A stretch of DNA of 64,000 nucleotides from Steroidobacter agaridevorans. GTDB taxonomy: Bacteria; Pseudomonadota; Gammaproteobacteria; Steroidobacterales; Steroidobacteraceae. The position numbers were made by a program, and so were the translations under genes. The notes under the pieces are model-generated. The model saw nothing but the letters and a program-made list of their open reading frames with translations, made no database searches and was not told the origin of the DNA. Where the stretch lies: contig NZ_BLJO01000002.1 in assembly GCF_009932555.1 (NCBI RefSeq), forward strand, positions 516,910 to 580,909. The letters run 5' to 3'. Positions 27,090-35,476 of the stretch are shown piece after piece (position 1 is the stretch's first letter; every line of letters starts with the position of its first letter).

Positions 27090-28474
27090 TGGGCATCCGC
27101 GGCTTGCAGTCATCGATGGCCCTGCTCCTCTGCCTGCTCGGCGGCTGCATGCTCTCGAATCGTCCACCGCCGCCCGCTGCTTCGATCAGTCCTCCCCCGC
27201 GGTGGCGCGTTTCGGTCGGTCCGACGGTTGAAATCGAGCGCGAGTGGTGGCGTGGCTACGGCGATCCCGTGCTCGACAAACTGATCGAGCGCGCCTTGGC
27301 CAACAATGCCGATGTCGCCATCGCCGCAGCGCGCGTCCGAGAAGCACAGGCGCAGGAGCGCCAAGCCCGGTCGCGTTTGTTTCCCTCGCTGGATCTGGCC
27401 GTGGGCGGAGCTCGAGCGCGCTCGCTGAGTGCATTCGGCACGCCCTCGACTGCTTCATCCATCGAACCGCAATTGCAGGCGGCATGGGAAGTGGATTTGT
27501 TTGGCCGCGTTCGCAACCTCGCGGGCGCCGCGCGTCAGCAATACTTTGCGAGCGAAGCTGCACACGACGCCGTCGTTCTTGCCGTTGCCTCGACGACTGC
27601 CAGCTCCTACATCACCTTGTGCGCGCTCGATGCACGGCTCAAGGTCACTCGCGAAACACTCGTCGCCCGCACCGAAGCGCTGCATATCGCGGAGTCCAGA
27701 GCACGCGTGGGCTATTCCTCTCGCCTCGACCTGGCGCAGGCCCGCGCCGAGTTTGAATCGACCGCGCAGACTGTCCCTCAACTCGAGCTCGCCATCGCCC
27801 AGCAGGAGAACGCGCTGAGCTCGTTGATCGGTGAACCGCCCGGGTCGATCGAACGTGGCGCGCAACTGGCAGCGCTGCATATCCCACCGATTCCCGCGGG
27901 CCTGCCCGCCGATGTACTGCGTCGTCGTCCCGATATCGCACAAGCCGAGTATCAACTCGCCGCGACCGACCTCAACCTCGCCGCTTCACGCAAAGCGTTC
28001 TTGCCGAACGTGCAGATTACCGGAGCGGCCGGCGCGGTGTTTGCGAGCGGACTCGACGATGATCCGGTCAGCTTGTTCTCGCTCGGCGCCAGTGTGCTCG
28101 CGCCAATCCTCGATGGCGGGCTGGCTGCAGCCCAACGCGATGAGGCCGCGGCGCTTCGCGATCAAGCCGCCTTCAACTATCGCGCAACCGTGCTCGCCGC
28201 ACTCTCGGAAGTCGAAGACAGCCTGGTCGCCCTGCAACGCCTGGCCGAGCAAGCCAAACATGTCGAAGCCCAACGCAACGCGCTCGCCGAGGCGTTCTTT
28301 CACGCAACCAATCGCTACCGCGCTGGATATTCCCCTCACCTCGACCAGCTCGACGCACAACGTGGCTTGCTCTCGGCAGAGTTGTCACTGGTGCAAATTC
28401 AAGCCGATGGCCTGACCGCCAGCGTGAATCTATATCGCGCCATGGGCGGTGGCTGGCAGGCGCCGAATCGATAG
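27086..28474 (+). CDS. NodT-family outer-membrane efflux lipoprotein
   Basis: Outer-membrane channel of 462 aa in the TolC superfamily, RND/NodT lipoprotein type. The signal peptide ends in the lipobox LLGGC (Cys21). The body shows the two-repeat OEP layout: EWWRGYGDPVLDKLIERALANN opens repeat 1 (broken here) and ADVLRRRPDIAQAEYQLAATDLNL marks the start of repeat 2. The ATG overlaps the adaptor's TGA. It completes the tripartite exporter. Confidence 0.9.
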   Translation: MMGIRGLQSSMALLLCLLGGCMLSNRPPPPAASISPPPRWRVSVGPTVEIEREWWRGYGDPVLDKLIERALANNADVAIAAARVREAQAQERQARSRLFPSLDLAVGGARARSLSAFGTPSTASSIEPQLQAAWEVDLFGRVRNLAGAARQQYFASEAAHDAVVLAVASTTASSYITLCALDARLKVTRETLVARTEALHIAESRARVGYSSRLDLAQARAEFESTAQTVPQLELAIAQQENALSSLIGEPPGSIERGAQLAALHIPPIPAGLPADVLRRRPDIAQAEYQLAATDLNLAASRKAFLPNVQITGAAGAVFASGLDDDPVSLFSLGASVLAPILDGGLAAAQRDEAAALRDQAAFNYRATVLAALSEVEDSLVALQRLAEQAKHVEAQRNALAEAFFHATNRYRAGYSPHLDQLDAQRGLLSAELSLVQIQADGLTASVNLYRAMGGGWQAPNR

Positions 28475-28538
28475 CACTCGACCGGGAACTTGTCCGGAGG
28501 CGCATCGATTGAACGGTTCTCCACCGGACGGTGCTGCC

Positions 28539-28916
28539 ATGATCAATCACGTCTCGCTCGGGACCAACGATGTAGAGCGCGCACGGCGGTTCTACGATCC
28601 CCTCTTTGCCCTGCTCGGCTTTCGCTTGCTCAAGTGCGATGACACTGGCGCGCATTACGGCACCGGCGAAATTCTCTTCAGCCTGGTCGTTCCTACTAAT
28701 AAACAACCTGCGACGGCCGGCAACGGAACTCACATCGCGTTCCAGGCGCGCAGCCGGAAGATGGTCGATGAGTTCCACGCCGTCGCATTGAAGAACGGCG
28801 GACGCAGCGATGGCGCGCCCGGCATCCGCCCCGAATATGACGGTCACTATTACGGCGCGTTCGTGTACGACCCTGACGGTAACAAGATCGAAGCACTGAG
28901 CTACTCAGCCAGGTAG
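28539..28916 (+). CDS. VOC-family (glyoxalase-like) protein
   Basis: A 125-aa vicinal-oxygen-chelate fold protein. It has two beta-alpha-beta modules starting INHVSLGTNDVERARRFYDPLFALLGF and GNGTHIAFQARSRKMVDEF, with the metal-site-like His near the start and YDPDGNKIEAL, whose Glu is the usual last ligand. The ATG at 28539 gives the normal N-terminus MINHVSLG. Substrate unknown; family members act on lactoylglutathione, catechols or antibiotics. Confidence 0.8.
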   Translation: MINHVSLGTNDVERARRFYDPLFALLGFRLLKCDDTGAHYGTGEILFSLVVPTNKQPATAGNGTHIAFQARSRKMVDEFHAVALKNGGRSDGAPGIRPEYDGHYYGAFVYDPDGNKIEALSYSAR

Positions 28917-28960
28917 TCCCACCCTCGTTCCGAAAAAGTCGGTTGCCACGGCCGACCTTA

Positions 28961-28998
28961 GGTGTTACAACTCGTCACATGTTACGAGCGATAACACC
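28961..28998. promoter_or_regulatory. 38-bp near-perfect palindrome abutting the blaI-like start
   Basis: Reads GGTGTTA-N3-CTCGT-N-ACATGT-N-ACGAG-N3-TAACACC, symmetrical except at four position pairs. The centre ACATGT resembles the TACA/TGTA core of BlaI/MecI operators. It ends directly before the ATG at 28999, leaving no room for a normal ribosome site. Confidence 0.7.
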
Positions 28999-29370
28999 AT
29001 GAAGGGCGCCCGTGCGCCGTTGGGCGATCTCGAGCACGAGTTGCTCGCGATCCTGTGGCAACACGGCGAGATGACGGCTTTTGCCGTCCGTCAGCAAGTG
29101 GCCCGCGATTTGAAGGACGCCACGATCCGCACGGTGCTACGGCGCCTGGAGGAAAAGGATTACGTCGATCACACGGTCGTGAACGGAACGTTTGTTTATC
29201 GCGCCAAGGAAACGCCGGAATCGGCCGCGGCCAACGCGGTTCACGACATCGTTCAGCGCTACTGCGGCGGCTCGCTCGAGCGCATGTTGCTCGGACTGGT
29301 CGACTCGGGCTTGGTGAGCGCGGATCAGCTGAAAACGCTGGCCGGCAAGCTCCGGCGCAAGCCTCGTTGA
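28999..29370 (+). CDS. BlaI/MecI/CopY-family repressor
   Basis: A 123-aa winged-helix repressor. Residues about 8-80 hold the DNA-binding domain (LGDLEHELLAILWQHGEMTAF, recognition helix region DATIRTVLRRLEEKDYV, broken here), and the C-terminal half is a dimerisation helix pair. No BlaR-type M56 sensor protease gene is adjacent, so how it is inactivated is unclear. It is the first gene of an operon with an ABC-type exporter. The palindrome just before it suggests autoregulation and control of the exporter genes. Confidence 0.85.
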   Translation: MKGARAPLGDLEHELLAILWQHGEMTAFAVRQQVARDLKDATIRTVLRRLEEKDYVDHTVVNGTFVYRAKETPESAAANAVHDIVQRYCGGSLERMLLGLVDSGLVSADQLKTLAGKLRRKPR

Positions 29371-29384
29371 TGTAACGAGCACCG

Positions 29385-30698
29385 ATGGCGATCCCCGCGC
29401 CTCAACCCTCGATTGCCGGTCCAGCGATGGATCGGCGGATCGAACATTCCGCGTGGTCGCTGCGACGCTGGCCGCTCGGCGCCAGGATCGGAATCGCTGC
29501 TGTGATCATCGGCACCGCGTGCCTGCTGTTGATAAAACTGATCGCAGGCACAGGCGAGCGAACCCTCAGGCTGCCGCTCGAGCAAATATCGACCGCGACC
29601 GTATCGCAAGGTTTGTTTCGTGATCTGATTCCCCTGAACGCGCGAGTCGTGCCGCGAGAAACCGTTTATGTCGATGCCATCGACGGTGGCCGCGTCGACC
29701 GCATTTACGTCGAAGCGGGCGACGTGGTCGCAGCCGGCCAGCCCATCATCGCACTCAGCAACACCAACCTCGCGCTGCAGGTCATTCAACAGGAATCGCA
29801 GCTCAATCAGGCGATCTCACAGCTGCAGCAGAACGAGATCGCGCTCGAACAGAACCATCTCGTGAACGAGCGCGGGCTCGCGGAGATCGACTATAAAATT
29901 CTGAATCTGCAGCGCGCCATGGAGCGCCGTGAGACGCTGGCCGGCAAGGGGCTGGTGTCTCGCGAGCAGCGCGACGAAATCGCCGACGAGCTTGCCTATT
30001 ATCGAAGGCTCAAGCCGATTCAATCCGACAGCAGCCGGCGCCAGTCCGAGCTGCGTGCCCGTTTGCTGCCGGCCATTCACGATCAGCTGCAGAACCTGCG
30101 TGGCAACCTCACGGTGGTGCACGACAAACTCGACAGCCTCGTCGTGCGCGCTCCGGTGTCTGGCCGTGTCACTGCGCTCGATTTGAAGGTCGGTGAGAAT
30201 CGCGCGCCCGGCGATCGTTTGGCGGAAGTGACGCCAGACTCGGGAATGAAACTCGTCGCCGATATCGATGAGTTCTATTTGTCACGAGTACGCACCGGCC
30301 AAACGGCCACCGTCGAGCTCAACGGCACCCCGACCGATCTCACCGTGCGACGGGTCTCACCGCAGGTCCGCAACGGACAGTTCCAGATCGATCTGGATTT
30401 TGGCGCCGAGCGCCCCGATGCCCTGGTGGCCGGCGCCGCCGCACAGGGCCGGCTCAGGCTCGGCGGCGACACGGACGCTTTGTTACTTCCCAACGGTCAG
30501 TTCATCGAGCGCACCGGCGGCGACTGGCTGTTCGTGATTGCAGCCGACGGCCAATCGGCGCAGCGCCGGCAAGTCCGGCTCGGCCGGCGTTCCATCGAGC
30601 AGCTCGAAGTACTCGACGGCCTTGCCCCGGGCGATCGCGTCATCACCTCGGACTACACCGGGCTCGACGCCGTGGATCGCATCGTCCTCACTCGTTAG
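29385..30698 (+). CDS. HlyD/MacA-like periplasmic adaptor of ABC exporter
   Basis: A 437-aa membrane fusion protein with one N-terminal anchor (IGIAAVIIGTACLLLIKLI, residues about 35-55). It has a lipoyl domain (NARVVPRETVYVDAIDGGRV), a long Gln/Leu-rich coiled-coil hairpin (residues about 125-245), and beta-barrel and membrane-proximal domains (ending LDGLAPGDRVITSDYTGLDAV, broken at the run limit). It starts 14 bases after the BlaI-like gene and ends 8 bases before the ATPase gene, so all four genes form one operon. Confidence 0.82.
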   Translation: MAIPAPQPSIAGPAMDRRIEHSAWSLRRWPLGARIGIAAVIIGTACLLLIKLIAGTGERTLRLPLEQISTATVSQGLFRDLIPLNARVVPRETVYVDAIDGGRVDRIYVEAGDVVAAGQPIIALSNTNLALQVIQQESQLNQAISQLQQNEIALEQNHLVNERGLAEIDYKILNLQRAMERRETLAGKGLVSREQRDEIADELAYYRRLKPIQSDSSRRQSELRARLLPAIHDQLQNLRGNLTVVHDKLDSLVVRAPVSGRVTALDLKVGENRAPGDRLAEVTPDSGMKLVADIDEFYLSRVRTGQTATVELNGTPTDLTVRRVSPQVRNGQFQIDLDFGAERPDALVAGAAAQGRLRLGGDTDALLLPNGQFIERTGGDWLFVIAADGQSAQRRQVRLGRRSIEQLEVLDGLAPGDRVITSDYTGLDAVDRIVLTR

Positions 30699-30706
30699 GA
30701 ACAGCC

Positions 30707-31393
30707 ATGCTCAAGCTCGACCGCATTTGCAGAACCTATCGCACGAGTGACGTCGAAACGGCCGCACTGGATGAGGTTTCTCTCGAGGTGCGTGCCGGCG
30801 AGTTCCTTTCCATCATGGGTCCGTCCGGTTGCGGCAAGTCCACGCTGCTCAACGTGCTCGGACTCATCGACAGCCCGACCTCTGGAGCGTACTGGTTCAT
30901 GGGCGAAGATGTGGCGCGCTGTTCGGAAGAACAGCTCACGCTGCGCCGCCGGTCGCGGGTCGGATTCGTTTTCCAGAATTTCAATCTCATCGAGGACCTC
31001 GACGTCGCGGAGAACGTCGAGGTGGCGTTGCTCTACGTCGGCATGTCTCGCGCCGAGCGCCGCAGCCGGGTCGCCGAAGCATTGGAACGCGTCGGGCTGA
31101 TGCATCGAGAACATCACATGCCGAAGCAATTGTCGGGCGGACAGCAACAACGCGTGGCAGTGGCCCGAGCGCTCGTCACACGGCCCAAGCTGCTCCTTGC
31201 GGATGAGCCCACCGGCAATCTCGATAGCGCAAACGGCGATGCCGTGCTCGATCTGCTCGGCGCGATCAATCGGGCCGGCACCACGATCGTCATGGTGACG
31301 CATTCCGCCGAGCACGCGAACCGGGCCCGTCGCATCGTGCATATGCTCGACGGTCGGATCGTCGAAGATCAGGAGATTGCGGTGGCATGCTAG
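30707..31393 (+). CDS. MacB/LolD-type ABC transporter ATPase
   Basis: A 228-aa ATP-binding subunit with Walker A GPSGCGKST (residues about 38-46), Q-loop FVFQNFNLI, signature LSGGQQQRVAVARAL, Walker B LLLADEPTGNLD and switch His in MVTHS. Its length and order match the LolD/MacB type that powers type VII ABC mechanotransmission systems. It overlaps the permease gene by 7 bases. Confidence 0.93.
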   Translation: MLKLDRICRTYRTSDVETAALDEVSLEVRAGEFLSIMGPSGCGKSTLLNVLGLIDSPTSGAYWFMGEDVARCSEEQLTLRRRSRVGFVFQNFNLIEDLDVAENVEVALLYVGMSRAERRSRVAEALERVGLMHREHHMPKQLSGGQQQRVAVARALVTRPKLLLADEPTGNLDSANGDAVLDLLGAINRAGTTIVMVTHSAEHANRARRIVHMLDGRIVEDQEIAVAC

Positions 31394-33852
31394 CCAACTA
31401 TTTCGCCGCGGCGATTCGCAATCTGCTGCGCAATCGCGCGTACACGCTGATCAATCTATTCGGGCTGTCGCTCGGGTTCGCAGCTGCCACCCTGATCGCA
31501 CTGTACGCCCGTGACGAGTTCAGCTACGACCGCTTCGTTCCAAACCACGATCGGATCTATCGGGTCGGCGAAATCATCGAGCCACCCGGCCGCAGCCCAA
31601 TGCGATTGAGCGTCACATCGACGACCGATGCCGAAGCGCTGAAGCTCGCATTTCCGGAAGTCGAGGCCGCGACCCGACTCATACCGAGCAATTTGCGACT
31701 GTCCGCGAAGCAGGACAATGAAGGCGCGACGCTCGCTTCCTTCTGGGCAGATCCGAGCTTCTTCGACGTATTTCCGCTCAGCGGGGTTGCAGGCAACCTC
31801 GCGAATGCGTTGAGCCAGCCCGACTCGCTCGTGTTGACGCGCCGAGCTGCGAGACAACTGTTCTCGCGCGAAGATGTGGTAGGCGAGACGATCCGCGTCG
31901 GACCGGACACCGTCATGCGTGTCGCAGCAGTCGTTGAGAATTTTCCCTCGAACAGTCATCTCAACGGCGAAGTCTTCCTTCCGGGCGCCGCAAGCTTCTC
32001 GCCGCTGGTCACGTTGACCGCCGAACAGCGTCAGCCCGGGGCGCTACGGAGCGAGAATGCATACACGTACGTTCGCCTTCGTGCTGCCGCGAACATTCAC
32101 GATGTTCGCTCGAGACTCGGCGCCTTCACCGACTCCCATGTTTCGGGCAGCGTGAACGGCACGCCGATCGCGAAGTCGTACACATTTACACTCACACCGC
32201 TCGCCGATATCCATCTCCAACCCCGCAGCATTGGCGACATCAAACCTCCGACGGATGTGAGGGTGCTGCACGCACTGATTGCGGTCGCTGTCCTCATCCT
32301 CGTCGTCGCGTGCGGCAACTTCATCAGCATGATGACGGCGCGGGCCTCGCGTCGTGCCGTCGAAGTGGGCGTGCGCAAGGCGGCTGGCGCCACTCAGCGT
32401 CAAATCATGATTCAGTTCATGGGCGAGTGCCTGTTCTATGCCCTGCTCGCTCTGCTCCCGGCCGTCGTTGCGGTGGAGCTCGTCCTTCCTGCATTCAACG
32501 GCTTCCTGCGGCGAGAGATCGCTTTCGACTATCTGACCGATCCGCGCCTCGGCTTGGGATTGATCGGGCTGACGATGCTGACGGGACTCGCGGCCGGCGC
32601 TTATCCAGCGCTCTATCTGTCGCGCTTCAAGCCTAACGCAGTGCTCCGGGGAACCGCGCTCACTCCTCAGTCGAGCCGCGCGCGGCAATCGCTGGTCGTC
32701 GCTCAATTTGCGATCCTGATCGCGCTGCTGGTCGCGACTTTCACCGTCAATCGCCAGATCCATTTTGCCATCGAGGATCGGCTGCGCCTGCCCACCGATC
32801 AGATCTATCTGGCGAGCGAGGCGCTCGGTTGCCCAAGCTCATTCACCGACGCGATACCGACGCTCGGCCGGGTCAAGGCCGTGACCTGTGTCTCCGGTTC
32901 CACCCTCGGCTTCGACCACATCTCCGTCAACTTCGTCTCGCCGCACGGCGGCGGCAACGTCAACGGCAGAGCGGCGCAAATCGATTATTCGTTCTTCGAT
33001 GTGTTCGGCATTCAGCCCATCGCCGGGCGCCTGCTCTCGCCGCAATTCGGTCAGGACGACCTGCTGCGCAAGGACCCCGCCACGGCCGACAATCCGACCG
33101 TCGTGGTCAATGAGGCGGCCGCACGCGCTCTCGGCTACTCCTCGCCCGCCGACGCCGTCGGCACGTTCGCCCGATGGCAGCGGCTCAGCTTCATGGACGG
33201 CCGGTTGCAGTTCCAAGGGCAGTCGAGCTCCAAGATCGCAGCGGTCGTTCCGGACTTCTCCATCGGTTCGGTGCGCGACGTCATCGGGCCGACCGCGTAT
33301 TACATCGACCCCACCGTGTCTGCTCGTATGGTCTTCAGATTCGACGGCGGCTCCGTGCAACAATCTTTGGAATCGGTGCGCGAGCTTTGGGAGAAACATT
33401 CCTCCACTGCGTTCCAGGGAATGTTTCTGGATCAGTTCGTCAATGCGCTGTACGAGGACGTGCTGACGCAGTCGGCGATATTCACCTGGTTCTCCGCGGT
33501 GGCCGTCGTGCTCGCCGCGCTGGGCCTGCTGGGGCTGGCGATTTTCACCGCCGAACGGCGTACCAAAGAAATCGGCTTGCGCAAAGTCATGGGCGCACGC
33601 CGCACCGACATCCTGCTGTTTCTCGGCTGGCAGTTCGCTCGCCCAGTGCTCTGGGCCAATCTCATCGCGTGGCCGTGCGCTTATCTGGTGATGCAACGCT
33701 GGCTGCAAGGCTTCGCGTACCACACCGATATCGGCATCCTGACCTTTGTCATCGCTGGCGCACTTGCCCTGGTCATCGCACTCGCCACCGTGGCGGGTCA
33801 CGCCATGCTCGTGGCCCGAGCCAAGCCCGTCGAGGCGCTTCGGTACGAGTAA
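31387..33852 (+). CDS. FtsX/MacB-type ABC permease with duplicated half
   Basis: An 821-aa permease. It has an N-terminal membrane helix (LINLFGLSLGFAAATLIALYA), a first periplasmic MacB core (about 60-270), a first FtsX membrane block (about 285-400, with RASRRAVEVGVRKAAGATQRQ broken here), a second periplasmic core (about 430-690), and a C-terminal FtsX block (about 695-821) with RRTKEIGLRKVMGARRTDI. This double-unit layout is known for exporters and signalling permeases. Together with the adaptor and ATPase it likely exports an antimicrobial or membrane-active compound; the substrate is unknown. Confidence 0.88.
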   Translation: MLANYFAAAIRNLLRNRAYTLINLFGLSLGFAAATLIALYARDEFSYDRFVPNHDRIYRVGEIIEPPGRSPMRLSVTSTTDAEALKLAFPEVEAATRLIPSNLRLSAKQDNEGATLASFWADPSFFDVFPLSGVAGNLANALSQPDSLVLTRRAARQLFSREDVVGETIRVGPDTVMRVAAVVENFPSNSHLNGEVFLPGAASFSPLVTLTAEQRQPGALRSENAYTYVRLRAAANIHDVRSRLGAFTDSHVSGSVNGTPIAKSYTFTLTPLADIHLQPRSIGDIKPPTDVRVLHALIAVAVLILVVACGNFISMMTARASRRAVEVGVRKAAGATQRQIMIQFMGECLFYALLALLPAVVAVELVLPAFNGFLRREIAFDYLTDPRLGLGLIGLTMLTGLAAGAYPALYLSRFKPNAVLRGTALTPQSSRARQSLVVAQFAILIALLVATFTVNRQIHFAIEDRLRLPTDQIYLASEALGCPSSFTDAIPTLGRVKAVTCVSGSTLGFDHISVNFVSPHGGGNVNGRAAQIDYSFFDVFGIQPIAGRLLSPQFGQDDLLRKDPATADNPTVVVNEAAARALGYSSPADAVGTFARWQRLSFMDGRLQFQGQSSSKIAAVVPDFSIGSVRDVIGPTAYYIDPTVSARMVFRFDGGSVQQSLESVRELWEKHSSTAFQGMFLDQFVNALYEDVLTQSAIFTWFSAVAVVLAALGLLGLAIFTAERRTKEIGLRKVMGARRTDILLFLGWQFARPVLWANLIAWPCAYLVMQRWLQGFAYHTDIGILTFVIAGALALVIALATVAGHAMLVARAKPVEALRYE

Positions 33853-34038
33853 TCGAGCCCTGAAAATCGGGTCTGCGGGAACGGAAGAAAGAGTGTAATA
33901 TCGCGCGCCGCGGGACGAATCGCCGGACGCTCAAGCTAGCGGCACCGCCATTTGCCCCGCCCAAATACCGGCGCATAACAACAACTTAGACCCCAAAGTT
34001 GTCGTAGAAGGTGCGGCCGTGTAGCATCGAAACAGTGT

Positions 34039-34115
34039 CGGGACGTGGCGCAGCCTGGTAGCGCACTTGCATGGGGTGCAAGGGGTCGCGAGTTCGAATC
34101 TCGCCGTCCCGACCA
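34039..34115 (+). tRNA. tRNA-Pro (anticodon GGG)
   Basis: A 77-nt cloverleaf: acceptor CGGGACG pairs with CGTCCCG, the D-loop has AGCCTGGTAGCGC, the anticodon stem CTTGC/GCAAG encloses loop ATGGGGT (anticodon GGG), the T arm has GTTCGAATC, and ACCA ends it with CCA encoded. Its 3' 46 nt form the att core used by the elements downstream. Confidence 0.95.
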
Positions 34116-34118
34116 ATC
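34070..34118 (+). repeat. att copy 1 (tRNA 3' end, left junction of element 1)
   Basis: A 49-bp sequence from the anticodon loop of tRNA-Pro to three bases past CCA. It is repeated without change at 44504-44552 and 52863-52911, and sequences on both sides of each copy differ. This is typical of site-specific integration into a tRNA 3' end. Confidence 0.92.
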
Positions 34119-34194
34119 TAAAACCCCGTAAAAACAAGCCTCTAAGCGCATCTCTTGCGCTTCCTCTTCAAGCTCGAAAATCGACGATTTTCTA

Positions 34195-34218
34195 TTCCGG
34201 CTACAGTTCCGGCTACAG
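34195..34218 (+). repeat. left arm-type sites of element 1
   Basis: Two tandem copies of TTCCGGCTACAG, 76 bases inside the left att. The same TCCGGCTACAG pair occurs at the right end (44347-44368), as expected for integrase arm-binding sites. Confidence 0.65.
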
Positions 34219-34300
34219 CCAGCTTTCAGCAAGAGCGGGCCGCCGCCAGTGGTGAGACACCGACGACGGCCCTGACCACAACTTGATCCTGGAGATCAAA

Positions 34301-34456
34301 GTCATGGCTGTGCTGATTATCCCGCGACCGGTTCGCGGATGCCTGTTTTGGTTTGTTGCTGAAGTGGGCTCCGAAGCCCTGGACGCCCCAATCCCCGCCT
34401 GGATCGGGGCGGAACCGCACTGTCCCGCCCTGTTGGGCGTCGGGGGTGCCGAATGA
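34301..34456 (+). CDS. small conserved element protein (MAVLIIPR type), 51 aa
   Basis: Starts MAVLIIPRPVRGCLFWFVAEV. Element 2 has a counterpart at 44827 starting MAVFIIPRIERGRLHFQVADL, so the first 20 residues and the leader GACGGCCCTGACCACAACTT upstream are conserved while the rest differs. CTGGAG lies 15 bases before the ATG. It overlaps the next gene as ATGA. Function unknown; it may be a leader peptide or a small regulator. Confidence 0.5.
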   Translation, partial: VMAVLIIPRPVRGCLFWFVAEVGSEALDAPIPAWIGAEPHCPALLGVGGAE

Positions 34457-34641
34457 GCGCCCTCGATCAATGGGACTTCGCCGTCCTCCACCTCGCTCTC
34501 GACTTCCTTGGCCATCACGCCGACACGGAATTGCTCAAGGCTCGCGAGCGGGGCAACCGACGGAAGCAGCTCTCAATGCTGGTCCTGCTCGAACAGATCG
34601 GGACGGTGCGCACGAAGCTGCGCTCGATGGTGTCGCCATGA
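34453..34641 (+). CDS. small element protein, 62 aa
   Basis: Second ORF of the left-end operon, coupled to its neighbours by ATGA overlaps on both sides. The sequence MSALDQWDFAVLHLALDFLGHHADTELL is mostly helical with no recognised motif (run broken by this note). A decayed copy of its start (GTGCCGAATGCGCGCCCTC) is found after att copy 3. Function unknown. Confidence 0.5.
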   Translation: MSALDQWDFAVLHLALDFLGHHADTELLKARERGNRRKQLSMLVLLEQIGTVRTKLRSMVSP

Positions 34642-34847
34642 AGGCGGCGACCGTCGATCCTGGCCGCCTGAAAGCAGCGGTCGGAGCTGAGCTTGGCCAC
34701 CTCCACAAAACCCATGCGCTGTTGATCGCCGTCCAGTTCGCTGCGAACCACGACGCCGACTTCGACGTGAGCGACGCGCTGGCCGTGATTCGGGATCGCG
34801 TGGAGCAATCGATCGCTCGCCTTGATGCGGCGGAGGTGCGGCCATGA
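34638..34847 (+). CDS. small element protein, 69 aa
   Basis: Third ORF of the left-end operon, ATGA-coupled at both ends. It is a helical protein (LKAAVGAELGHLHKTHALLIAVQFA) whose predicted helices resemble those of the third ORF of element 2 only loosely. Function unknown. Confidence 0.5.
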   Translation: MKAATVDPGRLKAAVGAELGHLHKTHALLIAVQFAANHDADFDVSDALAVIRDRVEQSIARLDAAEVRP

Positions 34848-35212
34848 TCAAGCAGGAAAGTCGCGCCTACTTCAAAGCACTAGGCGCTCACGTCTCGACG
34901 CTTCGCAAATCGCGAGGCATGACACAAGCGGAGCTGGCACGCGCTATCGGCGTGTCACAGCAGGCTGTGTTCGCGTACGAACTTGGCGACCGCCGCATTT
35001 CCGTGCTCGTGCTTGCCAAGCTCGCGAAGGTATTTTCGACCCCAGTCGGGGACCTCGTCGGCCTGTCCAAGCCAGTCCACGAGCGGAAGGGGCGGCTGTC
35101 TCCGCGCTGTATGAGACACGCGGAGCGGTTGCAGGCACTGTCGAAGACTCAACAGCGCTTTGTCATCCGAATCATCGACGTTCTGGAAACCAGTAATACA
35201 ACAAAGCACTGA
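34844..35212 (+). CDS. XRE-family helix-turn-helix regulator
   Basis: A 122-aa Cro/CI-type DNA-binding protein with the HTH at residues about 20-60 (GMTQAELARAIGVSQQAVFAYE). The C-terminal half is helical, ending VIRIIDVLETSNTTKH. The copy in element 2 differs at only five residues. It is the last gene of the four-ORF operon, followed by a strong terminator. It probably controls element gene expression; the GGTGTTGAC palindrome nearby is one candidate site. Confidence 0.85.
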   Translation: MIKQESRAYFKALGAHVSTLRKSRGMTQAELARAIGVSQQAVFAYELGDRRISVLVLAKLAKVFSTPVGDLVGLSKPVHERKGRLSPRCMRHAERLQALSKTQQRFVIRIIDVLETSNTTKH

Positions 35213-35241
35213 TGGCGATCCTTAAGGCAATGCTGCGAAGT

Positions 35242-35270
35242 GAGCCCGGCCCCGCGCCGGGCTCTTTATT
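35242..35270 (+). terminator. rho-independent terminator after xre (element 1)
   Basis: GAGCCCGGC / GCCGGGCTC 9-bp stem with a 5-base loop, followed by TTTATTT. It is conserved at 45783-45811. Confidence 0.85.
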
Positions 35271-35295
35271 TGGCGCAACCTCAACGATGTCTAGC

Positions 35296-35345
35296 GGCAG
35301 CGCCAAACCTCCCTGCTCTTTAATGCGGCCGAGGTTTGCGCCGCC
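35296..35345. other. conserved long hairpin, possible structured RNA
   Basis: GGCAGCGCCAAACCTC pairs with GAGGTTTGCGCCGCC across a 19-base loop, with one bulge and one G:T-type mismatch. The same structure is kept in element 2 at 45837-45886. No reading frame is conserved through it, because the elements differ by a 1-base indel nearby. Confidence 0.5.
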
Positions 35346-35429
35346 GTGAACCCGCCCAGCTACGCCGGAGCACGCATCAACGCATGCACCTCCTGTAAAC
35401 CCTCTTGCGGCCCCGGCGCGACCGGCAAA

Positions 35430-35450
35430 GGTGTTGACAGTGTCAACACC
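35430..35450. promoter_or_regulatory. perfect 21-bp palindrome (element 1)
   Basis: GGTGTTGAC-AGT-GTCAACACC lies between the xre terminator and the 3' end of the recombinase gene. It is unchanged at 45970-45990 in element 2. It could be an XRE operator or a processing site of the element. Confidence 0.6.
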
Positions 35451-35476
35451 AAGACAACGACAGAGAGCAAATTCCG

